DNA of 64,000 nucleotides from Nosocomiicoccus massiliensis (GCF_002871345.2 NZ_CP136964.1:124001-188000), one strand, 5' to 3'. Positions 39,426-50,177 are shown, counted from the first letter of the stretch. A program made the numbers and translations. Notes: generated by a model from the letters alone, not told the origin.

Positions 39426-39433
39426 GAAAGAAT

Positions 39434-39470
39434 TTTGGAGATATTATATTATAGTATCTCCAAATTTTTT
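39434..39470 (+). terminator. Terminator between rnjB and ftsK
   Basis: A 10-bp stem TTTGGAGATA/TATCTCCAAA (39434-39443, 39455-39464) with an 11-base loop and six T. The ftsK ribosome site begins 1-3 bases later, so no promoter fits between. Confidence 0.88.
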
Positions 39471-39485
39471 AGGAAGGAGTTTGTG

Positions 39486-41816
39486 ATGGCGAAAAAGAAA
39501 GCAACGCGTCGTAAAAAGAAAGATGAGCGCCAAACCTATTATGCGTTAACGAGTTTTATCACATTATTACTTGTCTTTATATCTTTGTTTCAACTCGGTA
39601 GTTTTGGTGAATATATCGATTCAATATTTACGTACCTGTTTGGAACGAGTAAATATTTTACGTACTTAATCATTACATTAACGAGTATTTACGTCGCCAT
39701 GAACCGTAACTTCCCATTCACAAAGCGCATGTTCGGTTATATATTGCTACAATTTGGACTGATTTTTTTATTCCATAGTGTGCTTTACTTAACGAACAAA
39801 CCACTCATTAACAATTTTTATAGTTTTGATGAAATAAAAAATACGATCGCTACGACAGGATTTAAAAACTTCACCGGTGGCGGAATTATTGGTCAAGTAC
39901 TATTTACAGCGATGAATAACACGCTCAGCTTTATCGGTACAGTTTTACTTGCTGCTGTGTTTATTTACTTTTCGATTATTATGATTCGAAATAAAAGCGT
40001 CGAAGAACAACTGCGTAAAGATTTTTCTCGCGTCGGACAATTGTTATCAGTGACGGGTAAAAACATTAATAGTAAAACGTCTGAAATCATCGAGAAAAAT
40101 AAAGAAAAACGTGCGAATAAACCAGAAAAAATAGAGAAGAAAAAAGCAAAGAAAACGAAAGTTGAAGATCCAATTATCGAGTCTTCAAGTCATGATGATA
40201 TCGAAGAAGAAGTCGAAGAAGCAGTATATGAACCTGAAATTGTAGGTAGTGATGATATCGAGAGTGACCTCGTAGAAACAAAAGATGAGACTGTTGATTT
40301 AGAGTACGAAGAAGAGGAACTCGATGACTCGATTGAAGACGTCGAGGAGAATACTCCACTCGACGAACTAGACGAAGAAGAAATTAAAGAGCTTCTCGAG
40401 TATAAAGTACCACCGATTACATTACTAAAAGATGCTGAAGTGTCAGAAAAGATGTCAAATGACGTCGTGTTAAAACAAGGTAAAGTTTTAGAAGAAACAC
40501 TTCATAACTTTGGTGTAAAAGCGAAAGTGTCAAAAATTAGAATCGGTCCAGCCGTGACACAGTTTGAAGTGCAGCCGGATATCGGCGTAAAGGTCAGCCG
40601 TATTATTAATTTACAAAATGATATTGCACTGTCGCTTGCAGCAAAAGATATTCGTATCGAAGCACCGATTCCTGGTAAATCAGCTGTCGGTATTGAAGTG
40701 CCGAACTCGGTCGTTTCAATGGTTACATTACGTGAAGTTATGAAGCGTAAGACGAGTACAAACCCGCTAGAAGTTGCGCTTGGTAAAGACATTTCTGGTG
40801 CACCGATTATGGCAGAGTTAAACAAGATGCCACACTTACTCGTTGCTGGGTCTACAGGAAGCGGTAAATCCGTATGTATTAACGGTATTATCATTTCGAT
40901 TTTACTAAACGCAAAACCGCACGAAGTAAAATTAATGATGATTGACCCAAAAATGGTGGAGTTAAATGTATATAACGGTATTCCACACCTACTAAGTCCT
41001 GTCGTGACGAATCCACAAAAAGCAGCGGACGCTTTACAACGCGTCGTAAACGAGATGGAACGCCGATATGACTTATTTAGTGCAACAAATACTAAGAACA
41101 TTTCAGCATATAACAATTACTTAGAACGTACAGCTGAAGATAAAGATAAAGTATCTAAAATGCCGTATATCGTCGTCATCATCGATGAGCTTGCTGATTT
41201 AATGATGGTCGCAAGTAAAGACGTTGAAGCAAGTATTACGCGTATTGCACAAATGGCACGTGCTGCAGGTATTCATTTAATTATCGCTACACAGCGTCCA
41301 TCTGTTGACGTTATTACAGGGATCATTAAAGCAAACATACCGTCACGTATTGCATTTGCCGTCAGCTCAACGACTGACTCTCGTACGATATTAGACTCCG
41401 GGGGTGCAGAAAAACTCCTAGGTAAAGGGGATATGCTTTTCTTACCATCTGGTAGATCAAAACCAGTTCGTGTCCAAGGGGCATTTTTATCAGATGAAGA
41501 AGTGAATGATGTCGTCAATTACGTCACGAGCCAGATGAAAGCAAATTACGATAAGTCGGTCATATTAAATCAAAAAGAGCCGAAAAAAGAAGAAGTTGAA
41601 TCTGAAGACGAATTATACGGGGAAGCGAAATGGTTCGTCATCAGAGAGCAGCGCGCAAGTGCAAGTTTACTTCAACGACAATTTAGAATCGGCTATAACC
41701 GTGCAGCGCGTCTCGTTGACGATTTAGAGCGTAACGGTATAATCGGACCAGCAAGTGGTTCAAAGCCGAGAAACGTACTCGTCACAGAAGACGAAATGGA
41801 TGAGAGGGAGAGTTAG
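39486..41816 (+). CDS. ftsK: DNA translocase FtsK/SpoIIIE
   Basis: Septal DNA pump that clears chromosomes during division. A basic N-terminus ([15 protein letters not shown]) precedes four membrane helices in about the first 170 residues. A long acidic linker (about residues 200-310) follows, then the RecA-like motor with Walker A GSTGSGKS (455-462) and Walker [13 protein letters not shown], and the C-terminal winged-helix gamma domain ([18 protein letters not shown]). ATG 39486 follows GGAAGGAG and gives 776 residues; the longer reading from 39435 runs through the terminator. ymfF starts 2 bases after the stop. Confidence 0.96.
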   Translation: MAKKKATRRKKKDERQTYYALTSFITLLLVFISLFQLGSFGEYIDSIFTYLFGTSKYFTYLIITLTSIYVAMNRNFPFTKRMFGYILLQFGLIFLFHSVLYLTNKPLINNFYSFDEIKNTIATTGFKNFTGGGIIGQVLFTAMNNTLSFIGTVLLAAVFIYFSIIMIRNKSVEEQLRKDFSRVGQLLSVTGKNINSKTSEIIEKNKEKRANKPEKIEKKKAKKTKVEDPIIESSSHDDIEEEVEEAVYEPEIVGSDDIESDLVETKDETVDLEYEEEELDDSIEDVEENTPLDELDEEEIKELLEYKVPPITLLKDAEVSEKMSNDVVLKQGKVLEETLHNFGVKAKVSKIRIGPAVTQFEVQPDIGVKVSRIINLQNDIALSLAAKDIRIEAPIPGKSAVGIEVPNSVVSMVTLREVMKRKTSTNPLEVALGKDISGAPIMAELNKMPHLLVAGSTGSGKSVCINGIIISILLNAKPHEVKLMMIDPKMVELNVYNGIPHLLSPVVTNPQKAADALQRVVNEMERRYDLFSATNTKNISAYNNYLERTAEDKDKVSKMPYIVVIIDELADLMMVASKDVEASITRIAQMARAAGIHLIIATQRPSVDVITGIIKANIPSRIAFAVSSTTDSRTILDSGGAEKLLGKGDMLFLPSGRSKPVRVQGAFLSDEEVNDVVNYVTSQMKANYDKSVILNQKEPKKEEVESEDELYGEAKWFVIREQRASASLLQRQFRIGYNRAARLVDDLERNGIIGPASGSKPRNVLVTEDEMDERES

Positions 41817-41818
41817 TA

Positions 41819-43075
41819 TTGGAAATTAGAAATGAACGATTAAATAACATTCCAATCGTAACGATCGATACAAATAAATTTAAAACATTCACGTTACGCG
41901 TCACATTTAGAAATGAGTTAGACGTAAACACTGTTACAGCGAGAAATTTACTTGCTCGCATGATGGTAAAACGTACAAAGACGCATAATAGTGAAGCGGC
42001 ACTCGTACAGTATTTATCAGAATATTACGGTGCACATCTAACGTATCAAACGTCAAAAGTTGGGACGAGTCATCTCGTCCACTTTACGTTAGAGTTTGTA
42101 AACGAACGTTTTATTAAAGAAGACTTAAACATATTAGAACACATGTCTAAACTATTAAATGACGTGTTAACGACACCATTCTCTTACGATGAAGAAACGG
42201 TTAAATTTTTAGAAAAAGAAAAACGACTCTATAAAAACCGTCTAAAAAGTATGATGGATAACAGTATGCAGCGCGCATACACAGGTCTTTTAAAAGAGAT
42301 GTTTGGAGATAAACCAGAAGGACAACTGTCTTACGGAAATATTGAAGATATCGATGAAATTACAATCGATGACATTAAAAAAGTTCACAAGTCGATGATG
42401 GATACGGACGAAATGATGATTTTACTCTGTGGAAATATTGACGATCGTTCAATTAATCTTTTACAAAAAATCTACGATAGAGAAAACTATGTTGAATTAC
42501 CGTTCAATAATTATGAAGTAGATCTTAAAAAAATTGTCAACTACAAAGTAATGCATGACGACGTAGAACAGTCTAAAGCAATTTTAGGTTTTAGAATCGA
42601 TAAAGATAAAACTAACGAAATGTCAGTGCGTATTTTTAACCGTATGTTTGGTGGTGGCGCGTCGAGCTATCTATTTAAGCATTTACGTGAAGCACGTTCT
42701 TTAGCGTATCAAATTAGTTCAAACGTCGATGTTAAAAATGGTTATTTATTTGCTTTAGCTGGAGTTGACCACTCACGTGTGAAAGAAACGGAACAGCACA
42801 TCATTATCGAACTTGAAAAATTCCAAAATGGTGACTTTACTACTGAGTTTTTAGAAGAGACGAAGAAAAAGTTATTATCAGATAGAGAAAACAGTAAAGA
42901 TCGAGCAAAAGGTATGATATCAATCGTATATAGCGAAAACTTAACAGGATTGACAGATGAAGAATTTAAAGAAAAAGTTGAAAGCATTACGCGTGAAGAT
43001 ATTATTGAAGCAGCGCACTCGATTCATCTCGATACGGTATATACGCTAACAGGAGGAGAAAGTGATGACAGTTAA
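41819..43075 (+). CDS. ymfF: M16 peptidase homologue YmfF (non-catalytic partner)
   Basis: A 418-residue M16-fold protein without the HXXEH zinc motif, as expected of the inactive partner in paired M16 proteins. The region YLSEYYGAHLTYQTSK and the C-terminal FNRMFGGGASSYLFKHLREARSLAY are typical. It starts with TTG, 8 bases after GGGAG. It overlaps the next, catalytic M16 gene by 11 bases, so a heterodimer is likely. Substrate unknown. Confidence 0.87.
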   Translation: MEIRNERLNNIPIVTIDTNKFKTFTLRVTFRNELDVNTVTARNLLARMMVKRTKTHNSEAALVQYLSEYYGAHLTYQTSKVGTSHLVHFTLEFVNERFIKEDLNILEHMSKLLNDVLTTPFSYDEETVKFLEKEKRLYKNRLKSMMDNSMQRAYTGLLKEMFGDKPEGQLSYGNIEDIDEITIDDIKKVHKSMMDTDEMMILLCGNIDDRSINLLQKIYDRENYVELPFNNYEVDLKKIVNYKVMHDDVEQSKAILGFRIDKDKTNEMSVRIFNRMFGGGASSYLFKHLREARSLAYQISSNVDVKNGYLFALAGVDHSRVKETEQHIIIELEKFQNGDFTTEFLEETKKKLLSDRENSKDRAKGMISIVYSENLTGLTDEEFKEKVESITREDIIEAAHSIHLDTVYTLTGGESDDS

Positions 43076-44339
43076 ATATTATGAAGCACTTGAAGAAACA
43101 GTCATTAGTAAAACACTCCCAAACGGATTAGAAGTCATTTACGTTAAAAAGCCAGGGTTTAACAAAAAGTTTGCGACGTATACGACGCGTTTTGGTTCTG
43201 TAGATAATCATTTTACAGTCGACGGTGTGACGCACAAAATTCCTGACGGAATCGCACACTTTTTAGAGCATAAAATGTTTGAAAAAGAAGATGGTGATGT
43301 CTTCCATAAATTTAGTGAACACGGTGCAAGTGCGAATGCATTTACATCTTTTGACCGTACGAGTTATTTATTTAGTTGTACAGACAACTTTTATGACAAC
43401 TTAAAACTCCTTATGGATATGGTCGAAAAGCCTTATTTCACCGATCAATCTGTTGAAAAAGAAGTCGGTATTATTAACGAAGAAATCAAAATGTATCAAG
43501 ATAATCCGGGGTATAAATTATTCTCTACGATGATGGAGTCACTATATAACACACATCCGGTTCGTATTGATATCGCTGGAACGTTAGAATCGATTCAACA
43601 AATTACAAAAGAAGATTTATATTTGTGTCATGAGACATTTTACGCACCGAACAATATGGTGTTAATCGTCGTCGGTGATTTAGATGATGCTGAGTTATTT
43701 AGTTTTATCGAAACACATCAATCAAAACGTAATCACGACCCGAAAGAGTTAACACTTCATACAGTGACTGAAGAAAATCACGTTCACGACAAAGAAAAAA
43801 CAATTAAGATGAACGTGTCGGATGACAGAGTGATGCTCGGATATAAATATAATCACGATTTAGATGACGCGTCGTTATTAAAACTCGATTTCACAATGAT
43901 GTTTGCGTTAGAGATGGTATTTGGAGCGAAATCTCAGTATTTCTATGATCTAATCGATGAAAATCTTGTAGATGATAGTTTCCAATACGGCTTCCAAGGG
44001 GAATCTGACTTCTCACACACGCTATTTATTGCACATAGTGAAAAACCTGAAGAAACGATTCAACGAATTCAGGCGATTATCGATGAAGTTAAAAATACGG
44101 ATTATTTCACTGAAGAGATGTTACAAAGCGAAAAACGTGAAACGATTGGTGACTATTTATCTTCTTTAAATTCACCAGAATATATTGCAAATCAATATAC
44201 AAAATATTTATTAGACGGTGGCAACCTTTATGACATTCCAAATATCGTCGATTCGATTACCGTCGATGACGTGAAGGATGCATTTAACACTGTATTAAAA
44301 GACGGCTATGCCTCTGTCGTGATGATGAAAAATGCGTAA
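43065..44339 (+). CDS. ymfH: M16 family zinc peptidase YmfH
   Basis: The catalytic member of the M16 pair. The inverted zinc motif is HFLEH (His65, Glu68, His69) in GIAHFLEHKMFEKE, with the distal glutamate expected in NEEIKMYQDNPGYK. It has 424 residues from ATG 43065, 6 bases after AGGAGGAG; GTG 43062 is an alternative. The ymfF-ymfH pair between ftsK and the SDR gene is conserved in Firmicutes. The end overlaps the SDR start. Confidence 0.9.
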   Translation: MTVKYYEALEETVISKTLPNGLEVIYVKKPGFNKKFATYTTRFGSVDNHFTVDGVTHKIPDGIAHFLEHKMFEKEDGDVFHKFSEHGASANAFTSFDRTSYLFSCTDNFYDNLKLLMDMVEKPYFTDQSVEKEVGIINEEIKMYQDNPGYKLFSTMMESLYNTHPVRIDIAGTLESIQQITKEDLYLCHETFYAPNNMVLIVVGDLDDAELFSFIETHQSKRNHDPKELTLHTVTEENHVHDKEKTIKMNVSDDRVMLGYKYNHDLDDASLLKLDFTMMFALEMVFGAKSQYFYDLIDENLVDDSFQYGFQGESDFSHTLFIAHSEKPEETIQRIQAIIDEVKNTDYFTEEMLQSEKRETIGDYLSSLNSPEYIANQYTKYLLDGGNLYDIPNIVDSITVDDVKDAFNTVLKDGYASVVMMKNA

Positions 44340-45021
44340 CGTCATACTAGTTGGAAGTAGCGGATCCATTGGATCCGCAATACATAACGAATTAAAAGAC
44401 GAACACGTCATTAGCTATTCTAGACACACACCGTCAACTTATGACAATTTGCATCATTACTTTGACTTATCACAGCCGATTTCTATAGAAGAAGTCGAAG
44501 CGACATTTAAACATATCGAAACAATCGATTGTTTAATTTATACACCTGGTAGTGCGTATTTTGATATGCTAGAAGATACACCACTACATGTTATCGACGA
44601 ACAGTATAACATCCAAGTGCGGAACTTAATTGTTTTTATACAGGCAGCATTACCGAGATTAAAGAAGAGTTCACACGGACGCATCGTCGTTATTTCAAGT
44701 GTGTACGGTCAAATTGGTGCGAGTTGTGAAAGTGTTTATGCGTCGATGAAAGGTGCACAAAACACACTCGTTCGTTCACTCGCTGTCGAGTACGCGGGTA
44801 CGAATATTACGATTAACGCCGTCGCACCAGGTGCTGTTAAAGGTAAGATGACTAATCTTTTAAGTGAAGAGGATACTAAAGTTTTACTCGAAGAGTTACC
44901 ACAGCAAAGACTGATTGAGCCAGTTGAAGTTGCAAAACTTGTGAACTTCGTACTCAGTAAAGAGAGTCAATCGATCACAGGTGAAGTGCTAAATATTAAC
45001 GGTGGATGGTACACGTTATAA
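44332..45021 (+). CDS. ymfI: Short-chain dehydrogenase/reductase YmfI
   Basis: A Rossmann-fold SDR of 229 residues. The cofactor loop is GSSGSIGSA (residues 6-14), VVISSVYGQIG carries the catalytic serine, and YASMKGA carries the Tyr/Lys pair. NAVAPGAVKG and the C-terminal GEVLNINGGW resemble FabG. The substrate is unknown, and it should not be called the fatty-acid FabG from this evidence. It overlaps ymfH by 8 bases and has only a weak ribosome site, suggesting translational coupling. Confidence 0.85.
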   Translation: MRNVILVGSSGSIGSAIHNELKDEHVISYSRHTPSTYDNLHHYFDLSQPISIEEVEATFKHIETIDCLIYTPGSAYFDMLEDTPLHVIDEQYNIQVRNLIVFIQAALPRLKKSSHGRIVVISSVYGQIGASCESVYASMKGAQNTLVRSLAVEYAGTNITINAVAPGAVKGKMTNLLSEEDTKVLLEELPQQRLIEPVEVAKLVNFVLSKESQSITGEVLNINGGWYTL

Positions 45022-45035
45022 AGAAGGGTTAAATT

Positions 45036-45785
45036 ATGAGTTTAGGACCATATTTAAGAAATGTGAGAGAACAAAAAGGCATTACGTTACGTGAAATTGA
45101 AGCACGTACGAATATTCGTCGTGACATTATTCAAACGATTGAAAGAGGCGACTATCACGAGCTTCCTGATAGTAGTCATACGAAGTATTTAATTCGTACG
45201 TATGCGGATGCTTTACAGTTAAATAGTGACGATTTGTTTGAACGTTATGGTGACGAAATACCGACAAAAGAAGCGGTCTATAAAGAACGTAAAGAAAATA
45301 AAGTCGATAAAGACATGCTCTATTTAAAAAAGACGATATATACTTTTTTAATTGTGATCGGAGTGTTGTTTGTTCTTTGGCTTGTTCTTTTACAAGTCGG
45401 TGGACAAGGAGATTACTTTAGAAAGTCTCCTGTATATGATGAGGTCGAAGTCTCACCTAAAGAAGAAAGCGACACGTTTAACGTAACGCTAGAGCGCGTT
45501 GAAGACAATACAGCATTTTATACGATAAATACGTCAAATGACATTAACGTCACGTTTAAAGGTGACGGGAGTACTGTCAACATGACAGACGATAACAATA
45601 ATACGTATGTCAACGAGACAATTAATGATGAGACATATTTAATTCAGTCAGATGCATCAGAGTTATTTATTGCAGTTGAAGACAACGACAAACTCAGTAT
45701 TTTTGTGAATGATGTTGAATTAGAAGACGATGAAGTACAAAATGACGGCACGTTGTTTTATCATTTTACGATTGAGAGGGAGTAA
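45036..45785 (+). CDS. ymfM: RodZ-like membrane-anchored HTH protein YmfM
   Basis: The N-terminal helix-turn-helix domain (residues 1-70, LRNVREQKGITLREIEA) is of the HTH_25 type. A single membrane helix lies at about residues 103-123 and a beta-rich extracellular DUF4115 domain follows. This is the RodZ layout, linked to the MreB cytoskeleton and cell shape in rods; in cocci its role is less clear. It has 249 residues. It sits directly before pgsA, as in other Firmicutes. Confidence 0.88.
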   Translation: MSLGPYLRNVREQKGITLREIEARTNIRRDIIQTIERGDYHELPDSSHTKYLIRTYADALQLNSDDLFERYGDEIPTKEAVYKERKENKVDKDMLYLKKTIYTFLIVIGVLFVLWLVLLQVGGQGDYFRKSPVYDEVEVSPKEESDTFNVTLERVEDNTAFYTINTSNDINVTFKGDGSTVNMTDDNNNTYVNETINDETYLIQSDASELFIAVEDNDKLSIFVNDVELEDDEVQNDGTLFYHFTIERE

Positions 45786-45788
45786 ACT

Positions 45789-46373
45789 ATGAATTTACCT
45801 AACTGGATTACAGTGATAAGAATCATACTAATACCGGTCTTTATTATATTTGCAATTAACGATTTTAACTTCGGTACAGTAGCGATACTTGGAGGAAACG
45901 AGATTTTAATTGAGCAACTTATCGCAGCGATTATTTTCGTCGTCGCGTCACTGACAGATGCGTTAGACGGCTATTTAGCACGAAAGTTAAATTTAATTAC
46001 AAATATGGGTAAATTTCTAGACCCACTTGCAGATAAACTACTCGTCGCTTCAGGTCTCATTGTATTAGTCGAGTGGTCAGTAATTTCAAGTTGGATCGCT
46101 ATCGTAATTATCGCAAGAGAATTTGCAGTTACAGGATTACGTTTACTTCAAATCGAACAAGGGTTTGTCAGTGCCGCTGGTAATTTAGGAAAAATTAAAA
46201 CAGTATTCCAAATGGTTGCTCTCGTCTTACTTCTATTTGGAGATTTATTTGTCAATTATATCGGGGTATCTATCGGTATGATATCTCTATATATCGCAGT
46301 GTTCTTCACGATTTTATCGATGATTGAGTATTTCTACAAAGGACGAGACGTGTTTTTAAATCAAAAAGCGTAA
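45789..46373 (+). CDS. pgsA: CDP-diacylglycerol-glycerol-3-phosphate 3-phosphatidyltransferase
   Basis: Makes phosphatidylglycerol phosphate from CDP-diacylglycerol, the product of CdsA encoded earlier in the window. The CDP-alcohol phosphatidyltransferase motif is complete: [10 protein letters not shown], then [10 protein letters not shown]. It is a polytopic membrane protein of 194 residues. GAGGGAG precedes the ATG. In B. subtilis and S. aureus cinA follows before recA; here it does not. Confidence 0.95.
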   Translation: MNLPNWITVIRIILIPVFIIFAINDFNFGTVAILGGNEILIEQLIAAIIFVVASLTDALDGYLARKLNLITNMGKFLDPLADKLLVASGLIVLVEWSVISSWIAIVIIAREFAVTGLRLLQIEQGFVSAAGNLGKIKTVFQMVALVLLLFGDLFVNYIGVSIGMISLYIAVFFTILSMIEYFYKGRDVFLNQKA

Positions 46374-46444
46374 CTTTTAATTATCTGCTTTAAAAAGTAA
46401 GCGATATTTAAAATACTGAATTTAATATTTGAAATTTAGCACAT

Positions 46445-46480
46445 AAAAGACGAACATATATTCGTCTTTTATTTTTTGTT
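46445..46480 (+). terminator. Terminator hairpin between pgsA and recA
   Basis: A 10-bp stem AAAAGACGAA/TTCGTCTTTT (46445-46454, 46461-46470) with a 6-base loop, then ATTTTTTG. The stem-loop contains the candidate LexA box. Confidence 0.85.
46451..46464. promoter_or_regulatory. LexA-type SOS box of recA
   Basis: CGAACATATATTCG matches the Gram-positive SOS consensus CGAAC-RNRY-GTTCG at all but one position (A for G at position 10). It overlaps the presumed recA -35 region, 20 bases upstream of the -10 box, so LexA binding would block recA transcription until DNA damage. Confidence 0.75.
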
Positions 46481-46481
46481 A

Positions 46482-46490
46482 TGGTATACT
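46482..46490 (+). promoter_or_regulatory. Extended -10 promoter of recA
   Basis: TGgTATACT, 48 bases before the recA start. The -35 falls in the right arm of the hairpin and is weak. Confidence 0.65.
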
Positions 46491-46538
46491 TTAAATATCG
46501 AAAAATGATTTAAAAGATAGTTCGGAGGAATGTAATAG

Positions 46539-47576
46539 ATGGATGAAAGACAAAAAGCTCTAGAAACTGTTCAAAAGAATATGGATAAGATGTTCGGTAA
46601 AGGTGCCGTTATGAAACTCGGTGACGATCCTGGACGTAAAGTAAAAACGACGTCATCAGGTTCGATCACATTAGACCGTGCACTCGGTGTCGGTGGATAT
46701 CCACAAGGTAGAATTATCGAAATCTACGGACCAGAATCTTCAGGGAAAACGACAGTCGCATTACATGCGATTGCTGAAGTGCAGCGTCAAGGTGGAATCG
46801 CTGCATTTATCGATGCTGAGCACGCACTGGACCCAGTGTATGCTAAAAACTTAGGTGTCGATATCGAGAATTTATACCTGTCTCAGCCAGACCACGGGGA
46901 GCAAGGATTAGAAATCGCCGAAGCATTCGTACGAAGTGGTGCAGTGGATATCGTCGTTATTGACTCAGTTGCAGCATTAACACCAAAAGCAGAAATCGAA
47001 GGTGAGATGGGAGATACTCACGTCGGTTTACAAGCGAGAATGATGTCACAAGCATTACGTAAACTATCTGCTGCAATTTCTAAAAGTAATACGACAGCGA
47101 TTTTCATCAACCAAATTCGTGAAAAAGTTGGAGTTATGTTCGGTAACCCGGAAACGACACCTGGTGGACGTGCGCTGAAGTTCTACAGTTCAGTTCGTTT
47201 AGAAGTGCGCCGTGCAGAACAGTTAAAACTCGGACAAGATATCGTCGGAAACCGTACGAAAATTAAAGTTGTTAAAAACAAAGTTGCACCACCATTTAGA
47301 GTGGCAGAAGTAGATATTATGTACGGACAAGGTATTTCTAGAACAGGTGAACTTCTCAATCTCGGAGTCGAATACGACATCGTCGATAAAAGCGGTGCGT
47401 GGTACTCTTATAACGGGGAAAGACTCGGTCAAGGTAAAGAAAACGCAAAAGAGTACTTAACGAATAACCCTGAAGTACTAGAAGAAATTAATGATAAATT
47501 ACGAAACGAATTAGGCTTTGAAGGTGAAGTCACTGAAGAAAGTGAAGAAGTAGAAAACAGCCTATTTGATGAGTAA
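46539..47576 (+). CDS. recA: Recombinase RecA
   Basis: Strand-exchange ATPase and SOS co-protease. Walker A is GPESSGKT (64-71), and Walker [10 protein letters not shown] and the L2 region ([25 protein letters not shown]) follow. The acidic C-terminal tail is usual. It has 345 residues. CGGAGG precedes the ATG. It has an SOS box and its own terminator. DprA, encoded in this window, would load it during transformation. Confidence 0.99.
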   Translation: MDERQKALETVQKNMDKMFGKGAVMKLGDDPGRKVKTTSSGSITLDRALGVGGYPQGRIIEIYGPESSGKTTVALHAIAEVQRQGGIAAFIDAEHALDPVYAKNLGVDIENLYLSQPDHGEQGLEIAEAFVRSGAVDIVVIDSVAALTPKAEIEGEMGDTHVGLQARMMSQALRKLSAAISKSNTTAIFINQIREKVGVMFGNPETTPGGRALKFYSSVRLEVRRAEQLKLGQDIVGNRTKIKVVKNKVAPPFRVAEVDIMYGQGISRTGELLNLGVEYDIVDKSGAWYSYNGERLGQGKENAKEYLTNNPEVLEEINDKLRNELGFEGEVTEESEEVENSLFDE

Positions 47577-47580
47577 TATT

Positions 47581-47615
47581 ATCAAGCATGAGTCACTCTC
47601 ATGCTTGATTTTTTT
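47581..47615 (+). terminator. Terminator of recA
   Basis: A perfect 12-bp stem ATCAAGCATGAG/CTCATGCTTGAT (47581-47592, 47598-47609) with a five-base loop and seven T. Confidence 0.96.
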
Positions 47616-47716
47616 ATGTAAAATATATAAAATGAAATCTGTATGATAAATTATTATATTTAAAATACACATTTTTAACCAACACGTGAATAGCATGTAT
47701 TAGGGAGGTGTTTTTT

Positions 47717-49276
47717 GTGGACATGAAAGACATTTTCTTAATCTTACTTGGTATTATTCTCGGTGTTGTTATCGGATATTTAATCGTCAATAGAATTATG
47801 ACGAATAAGCAGCAACAAGCAAGATCTTCAGCTGAACATATCATCGAAGAAGCAAATAAAACTGCGATGAATTTAAAAAAGGAGAAATTGCTTGAAGCAA
47901 AAGAATACAATCAAAAGTTAAAAGAAGAGTTTGATCGTGAGCAAAACGATGCACGACAAAAACTACAAGCTTTTGAATCTCGACTACTTTCTCGAGAGGA
48001 AAACTTAGATAGAAAAAGTGAAACTCTAGATAAGAAAGATGAGATATTAGATTTAAAAGAAGCGAAAATTGAAGACAAACAGCAATCGGTGGATGCCAAG
48101 GAACAAAAGATTAATGAAATCATCAGTCAACAAAATGATGAATTAACTCGCATCTCCGGATTAACAAGTGCTGAAGCTAAAGATGAAATCTTTAGAGCGC
48201 TCGAAAAAGAACTGTCACACGATATGGCTGTAATGCTAAAAGAGCGTCAAGAACAAGCGGAATATGAAGCGGACCGAAAAGCAAAAGAATTGCTTGCGAC
48301 GACGATTCAACGATACGCAGCAGAGTACACGAGTGAATCGACGGTATCTGTTGTCAACTTACCAAACGACGAAATGAAAGGTCGTATTATCGGACGTGAA
48401 GGTCGTAACATTCGTACGATTGAAACGTTAACAGGAGTCGATTTAATTATCGACGATACACCAGAAGCGGTTATCCTTTCAGGATTCGATCCAATACGTA
48501 GAACGATCGCTAAAAATGCGTTAGACGAACTCGTCTTAGATGGACGTATTCACCCAGGACGCATTGAAGAAATGGTCGATAAAGCAAGACGTAATATGGA
48601 GAGTATCATTCGCGATGCTGGTGAACAAGCAGCATTCGAATTGGATATTCATAATTTACATCCTGAACTCATTAAACATCTTGGTAAGATGAAATTCCGT
48701 TTAAGTTACGGTCAAAACGTATTAAAGCACTCAGTAGAAGTTGGATTTTTAGCAGGTATGCTCGCTGCTGAACTTGGCGAAGACGTGAGTCTCGCGAGAC
48801 GTGCAGGATTACTCCACGATATCGGTAAATCGATCGACCATGAAGTCGAAGGTTCACACGTAGAAATCGGAGTAGACTTAGCAAAACGCTACAAAGAAAA
48901 CGAGACAGTGATTAACGCAATCGCTTCACATCATGGTGACGTTGAAGCAACGAGTATCATTTCTATAATCGTTGCAGCAGCTGACGCATTAAGTGCAGCA
49001 CGTCCAGGTGCACGTCGTGAAACGTTAGAAAATTACGTAAAACGACTTGAAAACTTAGAGAAAATTGCAGAAGGCTACGACGGCGTAGAGAAGTCGTTTG
49101 CCATTCAAGCGGGACGAGAAATTCGAATTATGGTTCGTCCAGAAGACGTCGATGATGTACAAGCATATCGACTCGCTCGAGATATTAAATCACAAATCGA
49201 AGATGAACTGCAGTATCCAGGACATATTAAAGTGACAGTTGTCCGTGAGATGAGGGCTGTAGAATATGCCAAATAA
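47717..49276 (+). CDS. rny: Ribonuclease Y
   Basis: Membrane-anchored endonuclease that starts mRNA decay. It has one N-terminal membrane helix (residues 4-24) and a long coiled coil (about 30-190). The KH domain has [20 protein letters not shown] and the HD domain has [21 protein letters not shown] 47717, 8 bases after GGAGG, gives 519 residues, the length of the S. aureus protein; ATG 47723 is the alternative. It is followed by a terminator against ymdB. The Y-complex member YmcA is encoded 10 kb downstream. Confidence 0.96.
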   Translation: MDMKDIFLILLGIILGVVIGYLIVNRIMTNKQQQARSSAEHIIEEANKTAMNLKKEKLLEAKEYNQKLKEEFDREQNDARQKLQAFESRLLSREENLDRKSETLDKKDEILDLKEAKIEDKQQSVDAKEQKINEIISQQNDELTRISGLTSAEAKDEIFRALEKELSHDMAVMLKERQEQAEYEADRKAKELLATTIQRYAAEYTSESTVSVVNLPNDEMKGRIIGREGRNIRTIETLTGVDLIIDDTPEAVILSGFDPIRRTIAKNALDELVLDGRIHPGRIEEMVDKARRNMESIIRDAGEQAAFELDIHNLHPELIKHLGKMKFRLSYGQNVLKHSVEVGFLAGMLAAELGEDVSLARRAGLLHDIGKSIDHEVEGSHVEIGVDLAKRYKENETVINAIASHHGDVEATSIISIIVAAADALSAARPGARRETLENYVKRLENLEKIAEGYDGVEKSFAIQAGREIRIMVRPEDVDDVQAYRLARDIKSQIEDELQYPGHIKVTVVREMRAVEYAK

Positions 49277-49306
49277 AGATTGGAACATTGTTTCCAATCT
49301 TTTTTT
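49275..49306 (+). terminator. Terminator between rny and ymdB
   Basis: An 11-bp stem AAAGATTGGAA/TTCCAATCTTT (49275-49285, 49292-49302) that starts inside the rny stop codon, followed by T to 49306. The ymdB ribosome site follows 4 bases later. Confidence 0.9.
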
Positions 49307-49323
49307 ATGAAAGGAATAAAAGA

Positions 49324-50082
49324 TTGAGAATTTTATTTATTGGAGATATTGTCGGTAAAATTGGGCGTCGAATGGTAAAGGAAAATTTACCAGAGTTAAA
49401 ACGAGAATATAACATACAATATACAATCGCAAACGGAGAAAATGCTGCACACGGCAAAGGGATGACAAAAGCGATTTATAAAGAGCTCATGGGATACGGT
49501 GTGGACTTTATCACACTCGGAAACCATGCATTTCATAAAGATGAAGTATTTGAACTCTTTGAAGCAGATAAAAAAATTATCCGTCCACTTAATTATCCGT
49601 CAATCGTTCCAGGCGAAGGATTTAAAAAAGTAAATATTAACAATGAAACGTTAATGATTGTGAATCTACAAGGGCGTAGTTTTATGGAGTCGATTGATAA
49701 CCCGTTTACAGAAATCGATGCATTGTTAAAAAGAGAATCCGCTGATCAAATATTTGTGGATTTTCACTGTGAAACGACATCTGAAGCGATTGCAATGGGA
49801 TATTATTTAGACGGTAGAGTGAATGCTGTCGTCGGGACGCATACGCACGTTCAAACGAACGACGCAGTCGTTTTAGACAACGGGACGATGTACATAACAG
49901 ATGTCGGTATGACAGGGTATAAAGATGGCATACTCGGTATCGATAAAGAAGCGGTCATTTCTAGATTTTTAGACCAATTACCAAAACGACATGTCGTACC
50001 TGATAAAGGTGATGGTATTTTATCTGCAGTAGTGATTGATACAGTCAGACAGACAATTGAACCGATTTTAATACGAGAGTAA
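49324..50082 (+). CDS. ymdB: YmdB family metallophosphoesterase
   Basis: A calcineurin-like phosphoesterase reported in B. subtilis to act on cyclic nucleotides and influence RNase Y and biofilm decisions. Metal-site motifs are intact: FIGDIVGKIGRR, NGENAAHGKG, TLGNHAFHKDE, DFHCETTSEA and GTHTHVQT. TTG 49324, 8 bases after AAGGA, gives the family N-terminus MRILFIGDIV (252 residues); an in-frame start at 49288 lies in the terminator. It is positioned straight after rny. Confidence 0.93.
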   Translation: MRILFIGDIVGKIGRRMVKENLPELKREYNIQYTIANGENAAHGKGMTKAIYKELMGYGVDFITLGNHAFHKDEVFELFEADKKIIRPLNYPSIVPGEGFKKVNINNETLMIVNLQGRSFMESIDNPFTEIDALLKRESADQIFVDFHCETTSEAIAMGYYLDGRVNAVVGTHTHVQTNDAVVLDNGTMYITDVGMTGYKDGILGIDKEAVISRFLDQLPKRHVVPDKGDGILSAVVIDTVRQTIEPILIRE

Positions 50083-50144
50083 TCGGACATAAGTATGAAT
50101 TTTAAGTGAATGACAGTATGTACACTGAATTCAACAGTTAAATT

Positions 50145-50153
50145 TGATATGAT
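50145..50153 (+). promoter_or_regulatory. Extended -10 promoter of korAB
   Basis: TGaTATGAT, 24 bases before the korA start, with CTGAAT 17 bases further upstream as a poor -35. Confidence 0.55.
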
Positions 50154-50177
50154 TTAATTGTTAGAGGAGGCACGAAA

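Noticed and set aside
40502-41116. 204-codon open frame on the minus strand
   Set aside because: Lies wholly inside the conserved ftsK motor domain, has no ribosome site and shows serine/threonine-rich sequence typical of a shadow frame.
44360-44378. Inverted repeat GCGGATCC-ATT-GGATCCGC at the start of ymfI
   Set aside because: It encodes the Gly-Ser repeats of the cofactor loop GSSGSIGSA, so codon reuse explains it; there is no U-tract and it lies inside the gene.
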